Under the pieces are notes generated by a model. It worked only from the letters and a program-made list of their open reading frames with translations. It was not told the DNA's origin and ran no database searches. From Melampsora larici-populina 98AG31 (Eukaryota > Basidiomycota > Pucciniomycetes > Pucciniales > Melampsoraceae): 64,000 nucleotides of DNA. How positions within the stretch are numbered: the stretch's first letter is position 1; each line of letters opens with the position of its first letter. The DNA is taken from NCBI RefSeq assembly GCF_000204055.1, contig NW_006768851.1, forward strand, positions 124,001 to 188,000, read 5' to 3'. A program made the translations under genes and the position numbers. Positions 1 through 13,113 of this stretch are shown piece by piece.

Positions 1-676
1 GCTTGAAAACCTCAGTCATCAGCTCCTCGCTACTTGGAATATCGCATATCAGAACAATACTCTGGACTGTCGCAAGTGACTCGAGGAGGTATAGATCTGA
101 ATTTCATATCACAACCAAGATTTTTCAGCTTCAGCGCAAATAATGCCTTTGTGGAAACATGACGTACAGTAAGATTGGTTAGGGGCCTGTCTGTTGGAAG
201 AAGAAAGATTACGAAGTTGCCTGAAAAAGAATTGAAAAATGTCCTATCGTGCCCAGCAAAAACGTGATCTCAGTCATTGATGCAAGAATAGCGCGTCGGA
301 TGAATATACCTTTAACTCAGGTCGCGTATATGGTGCGTCTGGCGCATATAGCCTCAACAAATCCGCAAGGCCGCATGCTACCAAGGCCTTGACAGTCTTG
401 TCTTTATGTACTAAAAGGCTAGGCTGAATGAGTTCTTTGCGGATACTCGAAAGTGAGTTGGTGTCGATCACGTCCTGATCCAATTCTGAAAGCTCAGTGT
501 GAAGAGAAATGAGTCTTTTTATCAGCTCGGTAATCGTGAGTTTGGAGTCCTTCGTGAGATTTTGTTTGAATTGAAGACCTATGCGCAAAGAACTATAGTC
601 AGTTTCTTAAGAAAAAAACGCTTGGCGAACCGGGTTAGCGATGCTCACGCTGCTTTTGTGGTACTTTGGGACCCAT
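1..676 (-). CDS. PDS5: Sister chromatid cohesion factor PDS5, N-terminal part (3' end outside window)
   Basis: PDS5 binds cohesin on chromosomes and controls its release and the maintenance of cohesion. I read four exons on the minus strand: 676-649, 578-310, 243-168 and 96 to the window edge. The introns are 70, 66 and 71 bp with GT..AG ends, and all phases agree. The protein starts MGPKVPQKQR. It then shows the family's N-terminal signature: an ELIKRL helix, a LHTELSELDQD segment, HKDKTVKALVACGLADLLR, and the very conserved YAPDAPYT motif. This is followed by DIFQFFFRQL and YLLESLATVQS. These belong to the HEAT-repeat N-terminus of PDS5. The ATG at 676-674 was chosen because it opens a short first exon whose splice restores the frame. 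About 145 residues are visible; full PDS5 proteins exceed 1000 residues. No lesions are seen. Identification is confident; the first exon is an inference. Confidence 0.87.
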
Positions 677-3600
677 CTTTCTATCTAAGCAGCCTTAAGT
701 CGAGTTATATTGATATAAGATCAGCACGCGAGTCGATCGAGGAGACCAAATATATCGTAAAATGGTAGTTGACCGTCGTTGCCGTTGATCGTTAAACTGA
801 AGGGAGTTTCAGTCAAATCTTTCGTTGAGACGCGATTCACTTGTGAATGTTTATGGGTTTAAGACGACAAGCGCGTCGATGACACGATGTATTGCCCGGC
901 CATGCCTCTCGGACCTTGACCGTCGTATGTACATCTCATTCCACACGTGTCTCTCAGGAATCTCCATGACTTCCACATCAAATGATGAAAGAAAGAGTCT
1001 GCTAGAAATGATATCTAAACCATCTAACCTCATGAACACAGTGACACCACAGAGGTGGCCACCAAAGAACTCAGGATATCTTGAGGAGTTGGTTTGATAG
1101 GTCACACACAATATGTCTGGAGCTCTTTTCTGTCTGTATGTAGAGCCTCACCAACTGTCGAGATACAAAGTCAAAATAGTAGAGATTGCCTAAAATATAT
1201 TAAAAATCTGCAAGGATGTATGTTCATTTTTGATTACCGGAGCTTCATTTATGACAAGAGGCTCAAGATATCTTGATATAACAATTTTGGTTGAATATAG
1301 TTTCTATTGCATATATTGCATAGAGGCTGAGTTGCAATTATGGAACTTGATTTGGAGTGATTTTTATCATGGACTTGATGGAAATCATGCGTGTGACATT
1401 CCTCCACTATAGCATCACTGGTTATATCATCCTCTTTCAAACTCAAGTTTTTTGTGTCAGCTGTTGTTGGTGTGACTGTCTGAAATTATTACCAATGAAT
1501 ATGTTGCTGGATTAACAGTTAGCTCTCTATTATTTTCATATAGATATCGTGGGTCTGATCTCACCCTTTTTGTTGGTTTTATAGTCAGATAGCTGGCCGC
1601 GGCATCAATTGCCGGATCTCTACCCTTGGATAATTCAAGACTGGCTGTTTCAAAGAGGCATCTATGATGATCCAAAAAGTATTCTGGCAATTAAATAAAA
1701 TCTTATAAGACTTGAACCAAAGAGATACAAAATCATCCTCTATATACTACAAGAAAGGCTTTAAATAAAACCTAGAACTAGAGCAATTACGGCCATTTCT
1801 TGAACTTCCGCAACTGCTTGACAAATATACTGCAAGAAAGACCCAAAATAATTAAACCAAAGATTTGATTTTCTGAAACTTCCTCAACTTGACCACAAAT
1901 GTCCATAACTTAATTTTACAATTCGTTCCAAGATTTTTCAATATTTTTGCTCTGATAGTCCTGTGAATTTTGTGGAAGTACATCTCGTGATGTTGAAGCC
2001 CTAGGAGGCAACCCGGCTAAGTCACAAACAAACAAACAAAAAGCACATTCAATATCTATTGTTTTGAAAGACATGATTGAAATTTGTAGTGTGAACTCTA
2101 CCACTTTCTAGAACATCTGTGCCAATTGTTGTGAAGTCTTTGGGACCTGATACATGAAAAGCAAATGGAGTTGACAACCTGGATTTGTACATAGCTGGTC
2201 TGTTAGTAGGGCTCCATCCAAAAAATCCTTTTTCTCATTTCCTTTAATCTTCGTGTCCCAACCTCCTCTTTCCCTGTGTTTCTACATATGGGTCTTTTAG
2301 GTTAAGCCATTGATTCATTTAGTTTGTATGGTGCTATTGGGTGTTGTTTATCTCAATGTTTTAAGGATGATATTTTCATTGTTTTGAAAAGGAAAAAAAA
2401 CAGATTCTTCTTTCAATATTATTGTTTGATCTTCTTTCGCAGCTACCATTTGTTTTTCACTTATCGTCATTTTTCATATTTTGTATCTCACCACAGTAGT
2501 ATTTGTTAGGTGTTTTTTTCATTTGTCCACTACAACCCCATAGGGGTTTTTTTCATTATGAAGAATATTGTTATCTGGGGCATTATGCCTGAGGATTTTG
2601 CCAAACATGTTTGCTTTTATTACAAGCAATTTATTTATTAAGTTTCTTTGTAAGTTTACTTATCCAAGTTTCCCCAAGTTTGTGCCAAATGACTCATGTT
2701 AGTATTTGCACCCTAGACTGTTGTCATAAGGCCCAACTCTAATGCACTATTTGTGAATTCCGCAGTACTGGCAGAGGCTCTTTCCAGGATTGAGACCATG
2801 AATTGGACAAAGAATAAGTTGGAAGATTGGGACCATGTAATTCTCTCTCCATTTCTGGTTGAAACACATGACCAGTTGCTTTAGGTCAGCTGCTCCATTC
2901 AAGAAAAAGAATTGGAAAATATTATACATTGCTCTTTAGGAATTGAAAGGAATGAATATGCCACAGATCACAACATACAACTTGCTTTCAAGGTGCTCCA
3001 TGGATCTTCCATGTTTTCATCCAAAGCCAGTAAAACCATTCAAGTCACTAAATAACAAAAAGCTTATCTTCAAGGATAGATATGAAGAAGAAGAATTGAT
3101 GGGAGAGATTGCCACATTCATGAGAAAAAAAGGCCAAACCTCTGGCAAATCTACTATATCCTTTTCAAAATTTGAAAATAGCAAAGATACATGATGCTAA
3201 ACACATACTTTGAGATTCAAAACCTTCACAAGTGCTCCCTCTTCAAATCAAGATATGAATCCCCTCAGAAGACTCTATCATTAGGTTACTCTGGCACATT
3301 CCTTCTCACATTGAGGGTGCTCAGTCATACCTTGAAGAGAAGGCTGAATGGAATGGTATGTTCTCACAGTTACTCATTTGAAACAGACATTTTTGTCAGT
3401 TGGAATTTCAGGATATGCTGACAGCTTGCCCCATAGGTAAATCTCAAAGATGGCAGCCCAATATTGATACTTTTGAAGAATTTCCAATATGTATGGCGCC
3501 TATGAATGGAGACATAGAAACTTTAGACCTGTGACGTGGGGCACACCATAAATTTCATAAAATTTGTCTGGAAGTGAGTTACAGAAATCACATGTCCCCC

Positions 3601-5101
3601 ATAATCTTCCATGATCTTACTCATGCTGTCTGTCCTTCAATGTAATATCAGTGGATGCCTGGGTCAATTGACTGTGAAAACCCACTGAAATGCCCACTCT
3701 GCTGCATAGAGTTCACCCCAAAGACGCCAGAATAGGCCAGAATCCAGTGAGAAACCAAATTGAAACTGTCCAACAAGATATGTGCTTGTTTTTCTTTGGA
3801 GATTAACTTCAAATTTGTTTACAAGTTCCAGAGATGGGTAGCTTGGGCTGAACCAAATTTCCAAAGCTTCACTTTTGTTTCAATTTTTTATGCCTTGAAT
3901 TTATCAATCCAGTTCTAACCCTCATGAGACTTCTTAAAGCTCAGTGTAGCGTTGTGTACTCAACTCATTGAGTATCCCATTGAAAATCACCTGCCAAACA
4001 CCCCTAACATGCTTGCGTGATATTTAACTCAAATTCTGTAATAAATTTTGTGCTAGATGTGAAGCACACTCAACCTTGCTACAAAAGAAGTGATTGTGTT
4101 TTTTTCCAGGTAGTGGAGATGATCAATGAGATTTACAATGTTTTAAATTCCAAGATTTGAATTGCAAATTCAGCCTTTCTTCTCATACAATGTTGATGCA
4201 TGCTTATTACATGTTTGTGCTAATCCCTCTGCATTCCACTCCAACACCACCCTCCTCCACCTTTCAAGTTTTGAATGAGCAGTAAACTTTGAGCCAATCT
4301 CCCTGCAGAGACACCACCTTTCTCCAATTCTCAGGCACAGCATGAGCCATACCCTGGGGATACTATCTTCACACCCATATCTTTTGGGCTCATCCAAGGG
4401 CCTCTGTATACTTGGATGCAATTGATTGGAAGTTTCAATCAATTCTCCAACTCATCTCTCTGGTGTAAACCTCAGAAGATATTGGTTACCTTGTTGTTGG
4501 ACAGGCTAAAGGAGGCCTCTATCAAATCAATGAAAGGCCCAAAACCCTATGATCCCATAGCAAACGGGATCCAATAGATGGGATCCATTTAGAAATTTTT
4601 GACTGTGATTTGAGTCAGCATAGTGTTACAAAGTGAAAAACTCTCAAGCTGACATCCAAGTCAAGAGACAGCTACAAACCAGAATTCGATCCTGCAGTTC
4701 AAATTACAATGCTATCATGTAATATTGTAATTCACTCACCCTTGCAAGTTCAATATGAGTAATAGACTTATAAGTTTGCCAATGGTAATGAAAATGCAAG
4801 CCAAAAACTCTAGGTGCTTGGTAGCAATTCCCCAGAAAGAAAACTGATCATACATGATCAGTCAAAATTAATCATACATGAAGTTCATACTACTGATACA
4901 TTTCTTGATTCGATCACAACAAAAGAACAGAAAAGCAAGCCTGATGCAAAATAGATAAAAGGGGTTACTACTATACTTAAACTGTATTACATATATATAG
5001 CAAAGTCAACTGATTTTCAGATAAAAATTACGCTGGTCGATGATGATGAGCCCAAAAACAAGTATAGAGTTTCCTTTGACCTTATGAAGGACACTGCAAA
5101 T
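677..5101. other. Gene-poor stretch with weak coding-like fragments
   Basis: I recognise no gene here. Two minus-strand segments look protein-like but match no family I know: about 851-1111 (contains FFGGHLCGVTVFMRLDGLD) and about 1457-1690 (contains DAAASYLTIKPTKRVRSD). A plus-strand segment near 2750-2920 (contains WTKNKLEDWDHVIL) is interrupted by stops downstream and may be old transposon sequence. The rest is AT-rich with no open frame of note. Confidence 0.4.
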
Positions 5102-6760
5102 TCAACTAATCAAACAGCCACTCCTCAAAACCGGTAATCCAAGTTCATTTAATTCTTCGATTGCAAGTTCTCTTGCATCATCTTTAGTTTTTAGTTTGAT
5201 TTCTTTGGGAAACCAACGTTCCATGTAAACTTTTGTTTGAAGTTCCAAGGCACCTAACAACACGATTACACAAAAAATTGATCAGCTCATGTGTCTGGCG
5301 GGACATAACAAAAAGGCAAAAGAATTTATAGCAAGGAAGACATACGAGGTGTGGTATCCAAAACAACACATTGCCTACATACCGGGCATCGATCCTCAGA
5401 ACTCTTCTGCAATTTTACTAAACATCTTACACAGAACCTATGACCGCAATTCATCTTCACAGGCTTATAAGCAATTTCTCTACAAATAGGACACTCATAG
5501 TTTTCTAAGATCGGTACCACTTCTACAAGTCTTTCACTTAAGACTCTAATCATATCCTGATCGTTGCCTCCTACTTGAGATGATAAATTGAAAAATTGAG
5601 TCACATTTGGTAAAGAAGTCCGTTTTGAATGTTTCTTTAGTAGTTTCCTAATCGCTTCGGAATTCATTTCAGAGTACTTCTTCAACTCGATCAATCTATG
5701 ATTCAAATCAATAAAAATCTCAAGATCTTGATCAGCTTTTTCCCTTATTCCACTTTCAATAAACTTTTCCCATCTTTCTTCAATACCTTGACAATGATTA
5801 AAAATTTGGAGTTGATAATATAATGAAATTATAGGTCTCCATTGATAAAGTGTACGAATTCCAGTTCTGGTTGAAGAGTTGACGGTTTTTGAAAGTTTAT
5901 GATAAAAAGTTTGTAAATGTTTCGATAAAGATTCATGTTCAGATTTATAAAAGCTTTCAATTAAGATTAAAGCTGATTGTAATTCTTTGAAAAACCTTCC
6001 ATCGTGTTCAAGTGGAATCAAAAGTTGAGTTTCTTTTGAGGTTTGCTTATTACTTGAAATCGCCACTTCTTCTTGGATTGATTGTGTCTTGTTGATAGAT
6101 TCAATTGGGGACGATTCCTCGATTGGTTCAATCGTAAGTCTAATGAGCGCTACCAACGAATGTTGATCATCGGAAGGGACTAAGTAGACACAATGAGGCT
6201 TTTGAGTAAAGAACTGTGTGAATCAAAAGCAAATTAGAATGTTGAGAATTGACTGACCGTCTAGCTCATAAGAAGCTTTCAAGACATTGACCCATTGAGC
6301 CTTACGAGTGCCAATTTGAAGACAGACAGGGTGAAATGTTGAAGATGTGGTTTTGTTTGTTGAGATGACCAGTGAGTGAATCTGAAATGGTAAAGTGGTC
6401 TATTACAAAAGCAAGGCATACATTAGGGGCTGTGTACATGTATGCGTGTTCAGTGCGAAGCCTTACCCGAGCTTGATCAGGGTCATTGATGGCGGCAAGA
6501 TCCGAGGAATCGAGTAAAGTGGTAAGAACGGATCTAGTGAGACCCGATGCTTGAAGTTCTTCTGAAAGGAGTCTGATGAGCTTTTTCAGCTATATATGCA
6601 CGAATCAATGGTCATCAAGGTCAACATCGATTCTAGAAGTGGTCGAGGTACAGAAAGATAAAGGAAAACTTCTAGATACCGCTTTGTAACCTATCGCAGA
6701 TTGAGTCCATTGCTTAGGACCTGATCTGATAGTTTGATCGTATGTTTTACCAAACTTCAT
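5102..6760 (-). CDS. SPX-RING protein, probable E3 ubiquitin ligase (RING-14-like)
   Basis: The protein begins with MKFGKTYDQTI, the typical start of an SPX domain, which senses inositol pyrophosphates in phosphate signalling. Near the C-terminus is a full C3HC4 RING finger: CPIC, then CGHRFC, then CPVC. This order is the fungal RING-14 type. Exons read as 6760-6680, 6589-6467, 6381-6258, 6213-5346 and 5253-5102. The last intron (5254-5345, starting GTATGT) joins an RA codon pair to a tail containing MERWFPKE, which is conserved in this family. Ending the gene at the stop at 5326 would lose that tail, so I prefer the spliced form. The join of the third and fourth exons does not keep the frame with the splice sites I can see, so that junction is unresolved (alternative site or lesion). 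Function is inferred from domain order. Confidence 0.82.
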
Positions 6761-7880
6761 CTGGTTGATCGGAGGTATTAATCTGGGCGATGTGATAAGG
6801 TGAAGGGGATGTAGAGACGAACGAAGAAGATGAGAGTATGTGTTGGACTGCGAAGAGAAAGGTTAGAGAAAAAGTACAACTTCAAAGTTTTGTACCTTTG
6901 TAATTATCGCCATGCCATGATGATGTGAATTACCTTTTGCATGATAATTGATCGAGGGGTAAATGCTAATAGTGATCAAAAGTCGATATGTGGCGCATCG
7001 TTTAAAACTCGCATCTTCAAGTTCATCTTTTTCATTCATGTCTACCTCATTACTTCTTGGTGTGTCAGCTTAGATCATTTCAATACGAAGTTCATCCAAG
7101 CAAATAGATGAAGCACATAGTTTTTATTCTCGAGTCGTGACCAATCCATATGAACACTTTCCTCAACTCTTCGTTTCCAGCCAAAACGATGAGCACAGCG
7201 CTGCAATGTTCATCAAGAAACCAGTTTACCATGGCGGAACATCTGATCGAGGGGCATGGAGTATTGACGGCGCAGCCTATGATTGCCAGCGTGCATACTT
7301 ATCATCAACAAAGTATGATGTACTTCTGCTACACCGCCTATGTAACTGACATTGGCTGCAAAGAGTCTTCTCGAATTCTCTGGGTATTCAGCCATTTTCC
7401 TCCCTAGTGCATAATTACTCTCACGTATGAAGGTGTTGGCCCCACAAGTCGGATCACCCATACTCGTGTGTTGAGAAGCTTTATACCAGCAAGCGTGATA
7501 TGCATGGGTTTTGCATTCGGCATGGGTCACATACATGATCGAAGACATCTCAGACCCAGAAAATTTGAGTGACAAGGACCCATATGGTGAAGCATATGTG
7601 TGACTGGCTCTCCCTCATGGATATCATCAATTTTCCTATCAACCAGCTCTAAAGAGTCATTCATTTTTGACTCATTTATCTAAAACATGGTCTTACTCAA
7701 TGTGGTTCTACCAATCTTGCTTTTCCACTGTGTTGAGAACCACCTTGTTCCAGTCTGATCTTCAGTTGTGGCACTGGCTGGATCTCAAATCATCTGTATA
7801 GGTAGGTCTTCTATGGATGCACAGCTTGACGGTGTTTGCCTTTCTCTTCTACATCAAACCCCTCTCAAAAGGCTCTTTGC
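6761..7880. other. Intergenic stretch, nothing recognised
   Basis: This includes the probable promoter of the SPX-RING gene near 6761-7000. Overlapping short open frames on both strands at 7137-7575 resemble no family I know, and their overlap suggests chance frames. I see no repeats or RNA genes. Confidence 0.4.
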
Positions 7881-8750
7881 AGTACGGTGTACGTATAGAC
7901 TCATACCAACATATAAACATGTAATTTTTCCATGTCATGTTTAGTCAGAATTCATCCCCAAGCCAAAAAACCATACAACATGACTCATACCTAACTTAAC
8001 TAAGTACCTCCTCAAACCGCGTGCGTCCCCCAGAGGTTGCGGAGGAGGGACTTACAACTTACACGATTTTTTGGCTTGATACCAATCTGAAATTCACTGA
8101 ACACGCTGTCCTTTGCAGATGCATCTTGTACATAATAGCCCTCACTATATACTTGCCTTGATAAGAAGATATCTGCTTGAGGTGAAAGTGAAGAGTCGCA
8201 AGTTTTCGAGCCAAAATTGGAGGACTGCGGATGCTTCTCTCTGTCTCTGACAAGGATGACAGAGAGCTTATGGGTTAGCAGAGAGAAATCGAGACTCATG
8301 TGTGTAAAGTGACTGTAATCGCAGCAGTCTCAGTTACCAAAATCTCAATTTTTAATTTTTGGTTTTTTGTCAACTGAGGATATAACTGCTTCTACAATAG
8401 CTATAGAAATTCTGAGTAGAGCAAAAGGTCATAAAAACATGCTTCTATAAACTTCATATAGGCATGATGGAAGGTTTATTTTGTCTGAGGGGGCGAAAAT
8501 GGACGCTGGAGATAGCCCCCGCCAAAGTCAATTTGGTATCAAGCCAAAAATCACTGATAAGTTGCAAGCCCCCCCTCCACAGTCTGCGGGGGAGGGGCTT
8601 GTGTTAAGCTAGGACTCATACTGATACACATTGACATGGATTTTTGTTTTCCAAATCCTATGTTGTAACATGAGTCATCTCGTACATCATACCATCTGGG
8701 AAGTGTCATACCAACACAACATGACACCAAATGCAAATCTCTCTAAAAAT
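7881..8750. repeat. Dispersed repeat split by the 622-bp element; second copy at about 23200-23420
   Basis: The sequence on both sides of the 7991-8612 insertion is related to the reverse complement of about 23200-23420. Shared stretches include ACTCATACCAACATATAAAC, the CATGTCATGTTT region, and TTGTAACATGAGTCAT on the far side. Without the insertion the two copies align across the junction. The copies differ at scattered bases, so the repeat is not recent. It is rich in short palindromes around GACTCAT/ATGAGTC. No coding function is seen. Confidence 0.7.
7991..8612. mobile_element. 622-bp non-autonomous TIR element with 9-bp target duplications
   Basis: The 9-bp sequence GACTCATAC flanks the element on both sides (7982-7990 and 8613-8621) as a perfect direct repeat. 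The ends are CTAACTTAAC and, inverted, CTAGCTTAAC. Each is followed by a GC-rich hairpin (AAGTACCTCCTC pairing with GGAGGAGGGACTT on the left; AAGCCCC pairing with GGGGCTT on the right). A shared inverted stretch containing TTTTTGGCTTGATACCAA follows. The paralogous target near 23284-23292 has one GACTCATAC and no insert. There is no transposase gene inside. Layout and target-duplication length match the large DUF6589/RecQ element at 33531-41513, suggesting mobilisation by that family. Confidence 0.88.
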
Positions 8751-8900
8751 ATTACATTCAAACTATCCAATTTTTGATGCATTTTTCTGCAATCAAGAGT
8801 TCAAAAAAAATTAATCACTCAATCCTAGCTCTACAGTCAACTATCTTTATTTGACAATCCACCTGCATTCTTCTTCCTTTGTCTTGCTCTTCCGCAAATA

Positions 8901-9990
8901 ATGCCAAAACAAAACAACATAGCTATCATCAACACAGTACTGGAAAATGGTTTCAACAACAGACTCACCATACAAGAAATACAAGATAACCTTGTGAAAG
9001 AAGGAATAACAATGACTGAGAGAATAATCAATCAACATTGTAAACTTTTGGATCACAACAACACCAAGCCGCCCGTTTGCAAGGATCAGCTTGAAAGACA
9101 TATACCATCAGCACACACCCCCATGAAGGCAAATCAAGCAAGGAGATACTCATATGCTTGAAGAATGAGGATAATATTATAATCAGCCAATACACCTTAG
9201 CTTGTAATTGAAAAGAAATGAACTTAACCCGTAAGGTTGATGATATCAACAAAGGAAAGTACACAGAAGAAGACATAGGTCAGCTCATTACCAAGATCCA
9301 GTCAGAAAATGAAGAAGAAGCTGGTATTTTTTCTATCAAAAACATTTTACTACAGGAACACAATGTCCATATCCATAGGTCTGATCTTCACTGTGTCATA
9401 TCTTCAACATGATGCATACTTAACTTTTTACAAACAAACAGAGACCGTCTTGCACAATTGTTACGGCAAATTGATTAGGAAGGAGTCTCACATTGCCAAA
9501 GAGCAATCCTAGTTCACTGTAATTTCAAATGTCCAGTTCGAAATCATATATGGTCAGCAGACGGTCATGACAAGCTCCAGAAGTGGGGTATTAGGATATA
9601 TGGCTTCATTGATGCTTGGTCTTGCCAAATCCCGAGTCTCTTCATACATGTCACTAATAGTGACCCCCATCATATCAAAATTTACCATCTTCGATGTGTG
9701 AAAAAGTATGGTGGTGCACCACAGTATCTTTATACTGATTGAGGTACTGAGACCGGAAAGATGGCAGCCAGTCACTCTGCATTTGTTTGTATTCACGGTG
9801 AGATGACCAAGGAACAAGCATTGAAATCCGCATTCTCAAAGTGAAGAATGAACATGCAAGATACAATTCCATCCTCTATCAAATTGGCCTGTGAGACTTC
9901 TGCGTGGACTGGTATCTGACCATCATGCAATAAAGAAGAAAGTTTCAGCTCTCATCATTATCATGTTTTAAATCAATGAATCTAAATTTC
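8901..9990 (+). pseudogene. Decayed integrase-core (DDE) transposase gene
   Basis: The 5' part has helix-turn-helix-like text in pieces (8901-9161 and 9218-9412). After that the frame shifts. About 9530-9870 reads HIWSADGHDKLQKWG, IYGFIDAWS, then VTNSDPHH. This pattern of a first catalytic Asp in an xxDGHDK context is known from integrase-core proteins of basidiomycete and animal transposons. A second Asp lies in YTD followed by a TGA stop (about 9741-9743) and GTETGKM, where a normal codon would be expected. Several frames are used and further stops follow, so it cannot make a full protein. The CACTA-like element begins at 9995, just past the last coding-like text, and may have truncated it. 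The family call is from motif memory only. Confidence 0.6.
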
Positions 9991-10649
9991 AATTCACCGT
10001 GCCAGTTTCCCGGCGGCTCGTCGACCAGCACACACAGCGGTCTTACAGAAGACCCCTCAAAACACTTACGAAAGTCTTTGCCAATCTCATGCCTTTGTCA
10101 CCAGTGTTGGAGGCCCGTACCACTCCATTCCCGTTGATTTTGGGTGGACAAGATTCCTTTGTACCCAGCAAAATGTAGGCACAGACCTCAATCTTCAAAC
10201 AGCCAAACAAAACTCGTAAAAATACCAGTATTGTCTCACTGGAGCCAAGAGTAGTACCCTTTGTACACGCTAGAACGTGGTCTTGTAATTTCATGACATG
10301 TCTTTTCCTCGCCTTTTGTGCTTTTTGAGATCACCGTCTTTGAATTTTCGATCCAATCTCCTTCCAATCCATCCTGTCTCTCTTTTTCCCCTAGTCTGGT
10401 GTGTCACTTTAAGAGCATCATTCAATTTTTCCTCTGTTTTCTGTTTCATCTCACTGATTTCAGTCGTTTTGGGTATTCTTCTCTCTTTAGAACAATTGCT
10501 CTGCTTATTCAAACAAAGACTATTAGTTACCTGTGGTTTTCTCGTTACAAATCATACTCTGGTGAGGTTTGTTTTATTAACGTTATTATGTCTCAAAAAG
10601 CTACAATCTTTGAGCCTTACTGACTGCTACACAATCCAGATCAAACACA

Positions 10650-12313
10650 ATGAGTGCTCCTACAAACACACATGCTTCGGGTGCAAACACTCAATCTGGT
10701 CCCGCAAATAAAAGAAGGCGAGAAGATAATCAAGCTATGGGAGGTGTGTTAGAGTTTCTTCCTTTCAAGCTCCAAGTAGTTGTATTGATCGCGATCTCTC
10801 TTTTCAGATGACGATGAAAGTCCAGATGATGAATATGAATATGACAGCTCTGGTACGTTCTTTGTTTGATCTTTTCTTTTTCACTCTATCACTTGGAAAG
10901 TTTCCAGTGTACATAATTCTTCTGCTTTAATATGGTCTCATAGATGGCGAGCTTGAATTTGAAGAAACTCAAGGGCGCAAACGCCAGAAAGCAGCGATGC
11001 GTCAAGAAGCTACCGAAGCACGCCACCGCAATGCAATGATGGCAGAGATTGCTGATGCCCCAAATGTTCCAAATGCGGCGTCTCAAATCTCTCAAGCAAT
11101 CTACGAATGCGTTCGAATGTTGATGGGTATCTCTCGGAAGTCACGCTCAGGACAACTTGAACAGAACACTGTAGACCCATCACTTCCTCTCGCTCCGACT
11201 GTAGAAGAGATGAACGAATGGGTCAATCGTCAAAACGACCGAGAAGAGTTCATTGATTCAAAGATCAAGAAGGCAATGCGAGCTTATATTGCAAGCAAAC
11301 CACAAGGCTTCAAGCCGAATAGGAAGCAAGTCCGTACTGTCAAACGAGATGCTGCAGAACGCGCACGTAACAAACATAAACTCATGCCTGTCAAATTTCT
11401 CTCGCGAATGGACCTCTCTTCTTCCTACAAATACTCACACAGCTGGGGAACCAAATGCGAGGCGGCTTTGGCTCTGGCAGGTTTCACTCGTTGTACGTTT
11501 GACTGGAGGGCAGGATACGACACCCCTTGGAATTCAACCATGTCATCCATCATCATTGAACAATGGCTCAAATGTTTCAATGCCAGCGGAGCACGCTCAT
11601 ATTCTATCATATCATCGGACAACACATCCGGAAACCGAGAGGAGCTTCTTCGACGATGGTTTACCAACAAGAAAAAACAATACGGAGATCAATGCAAACA
11701 AAATATTTTAATGACTACAGCTGAAGGTCGTGAAAAACTCAAAATTGACAAGGCCCATGCCAAGAAGGTAGTAAAACGTAGAAAAGCAAAAGCTGCTGTA
11801 AGTCACCTGTTTGTAAGGACAAGATTTCTTCATAAACTAACACATACTCTTAATTTAATTCAGATCCACAAAGCTCGATTATCTGTTGCAACTGAAATGT
11901 TTGGTGAGAGTTCCAGTCAGGTGAAGATGTTAACACCACGTGAAGTTCATTCGGAAGATGAACTAGGCAGCTCTGGAGGCTCTAGCAAGGTTCGGTTAGC
12001 CTGGCGCAGTGCCGAGTTGGACAATTTCATCAGTTTGATTGATCAAACTATTGTGTCTCGTGAGGTCATTGCTGCGGCTAAACGTTCTGCACGTCATTTA
12101 ACGGATCGTGGTCCTTATTCAACAACACCCGACACGGATATGTTCCCTCCAAAACGTTTCCAACGCTCTCTGATCTCACCTACCTGGATGAGTTCTATGT
12201 CTGGGGTTGCAATCAGACACTTGGACTTACAAACAGAAGAGACTATTGACATTACCAAATCAATTGAAAAGCTCATTGAAAACCTTGCTTCACATCAATC
12301 AACTTCTTCATAA
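10650..12313 (+). CDS. CACTA-like element accessory protein A (about 480 aa)
   Basis: Four exons keep one frame: 10650-10743, 10808-10852, 10944-11797 and 11864-12313. The last intron is 66 bp and could be read through, but it has clear GTAAGT..CAG ends. The N-terminus is acidic (DDDESPDDEYEYDSSDGE), followed by a basic patch (RKRQK). The middle holds a TFDWRAGYDTPWN motif and a downstream LLRRWF segment. The C-terminal half carries many Lys/Arg residues and a WRSAELD motif. I know no biochemical function. Its position in the element and its relation to the minus-strand gene at 16894-18075 suggest a tnp1-like role, perhaps binding the element's ends. That role is inference. Confidence 0.72.
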
Positions 12314-13113
12314 AAAAATACACTCTTTCTGTTCTGCTGTGCTGGTTTTTCTTTTCTTTGTATATTGTTTGTTGAATTTTCTCCCACTCCTCTCACTTCC
12401 AATGTAACATGTTAAATATGTGGCTTGTTGAGCTCTAGTGCCCGAAGCTACATCATGTTCCAACTCATCTGGGCTCTCAATGAAATTTACTAACCATTTT
12501 CATTTTATTTCTTTTGTATATATTTCATGGCTTATTGGTGCTATCTCCTACGCTCCTTGCTGTTATTTCATGTGTATATACTTCATGCTTTATTGGTGCT
12601 ATGTCTGATGGGATTCAATATATACATGGTGATTCTTGTCCACTATACTAAGGTTTACTTTGAAGCCCTCACAGAATTCTATATTATTCCACATGTCATG
12701 AGCACATCTTCCACACTCAGCTCTGATGTCAAACCCAAAGTTCACATGAGAAGTTTGTGTGAATCTGTGGTAAAGATCCAACGTGTCATACTGCAACTAT
12801 CCGGTGTGCTCTGGCCATTCAAAGGACCGAGCCAGCAGATTTTATTTGTAAGACTTACTAAATTTGGCTGTTATAGTTCCAAACTAACCCTTTACCCAAA
12901 GGGCTTGATCAATTCGGTTCTTTTGAATTTGATCACTTTTACCACCTCAAACGCATACTCACCCCTGGCCAACCCTTCTGGATGAGGTAGATTGAGTGTA
13001 AGACTGGTGAACTAGTGGTGAGTTTGTCCACTAATGGCATGTTTGAAAACATCATATTTTCATCTGACTATCCATAATCCTATTATCTCATTAATAGGTA
13101 CGATCTCAAATCA
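12314..13113. other. Spacer between the accessory gene and transposase
   Basis: An open frame at 12527-12985 is hydrophobic at its start and has no recognisable domain. It may contain 5' exons or promoter of the transposase. An acceptor-like TTAATAG lies at 13091-13097, just before the transposase ATG, so an upstream exon is possible. Confidence 0.35.

Noticed and set aside
5326..5345. Stop at 5326 as the end of the SPX-RING gene
   Set aside because: A GTATGT donor precedes it and the exon after the intron encodes a tail with MERWFPKE that fits the family.
7137..7575. Overlapping frames of 70-120 codons on both strands
   Set aside because: They overlap one another antisense, have no recognisable motif and no splice-supported extension.
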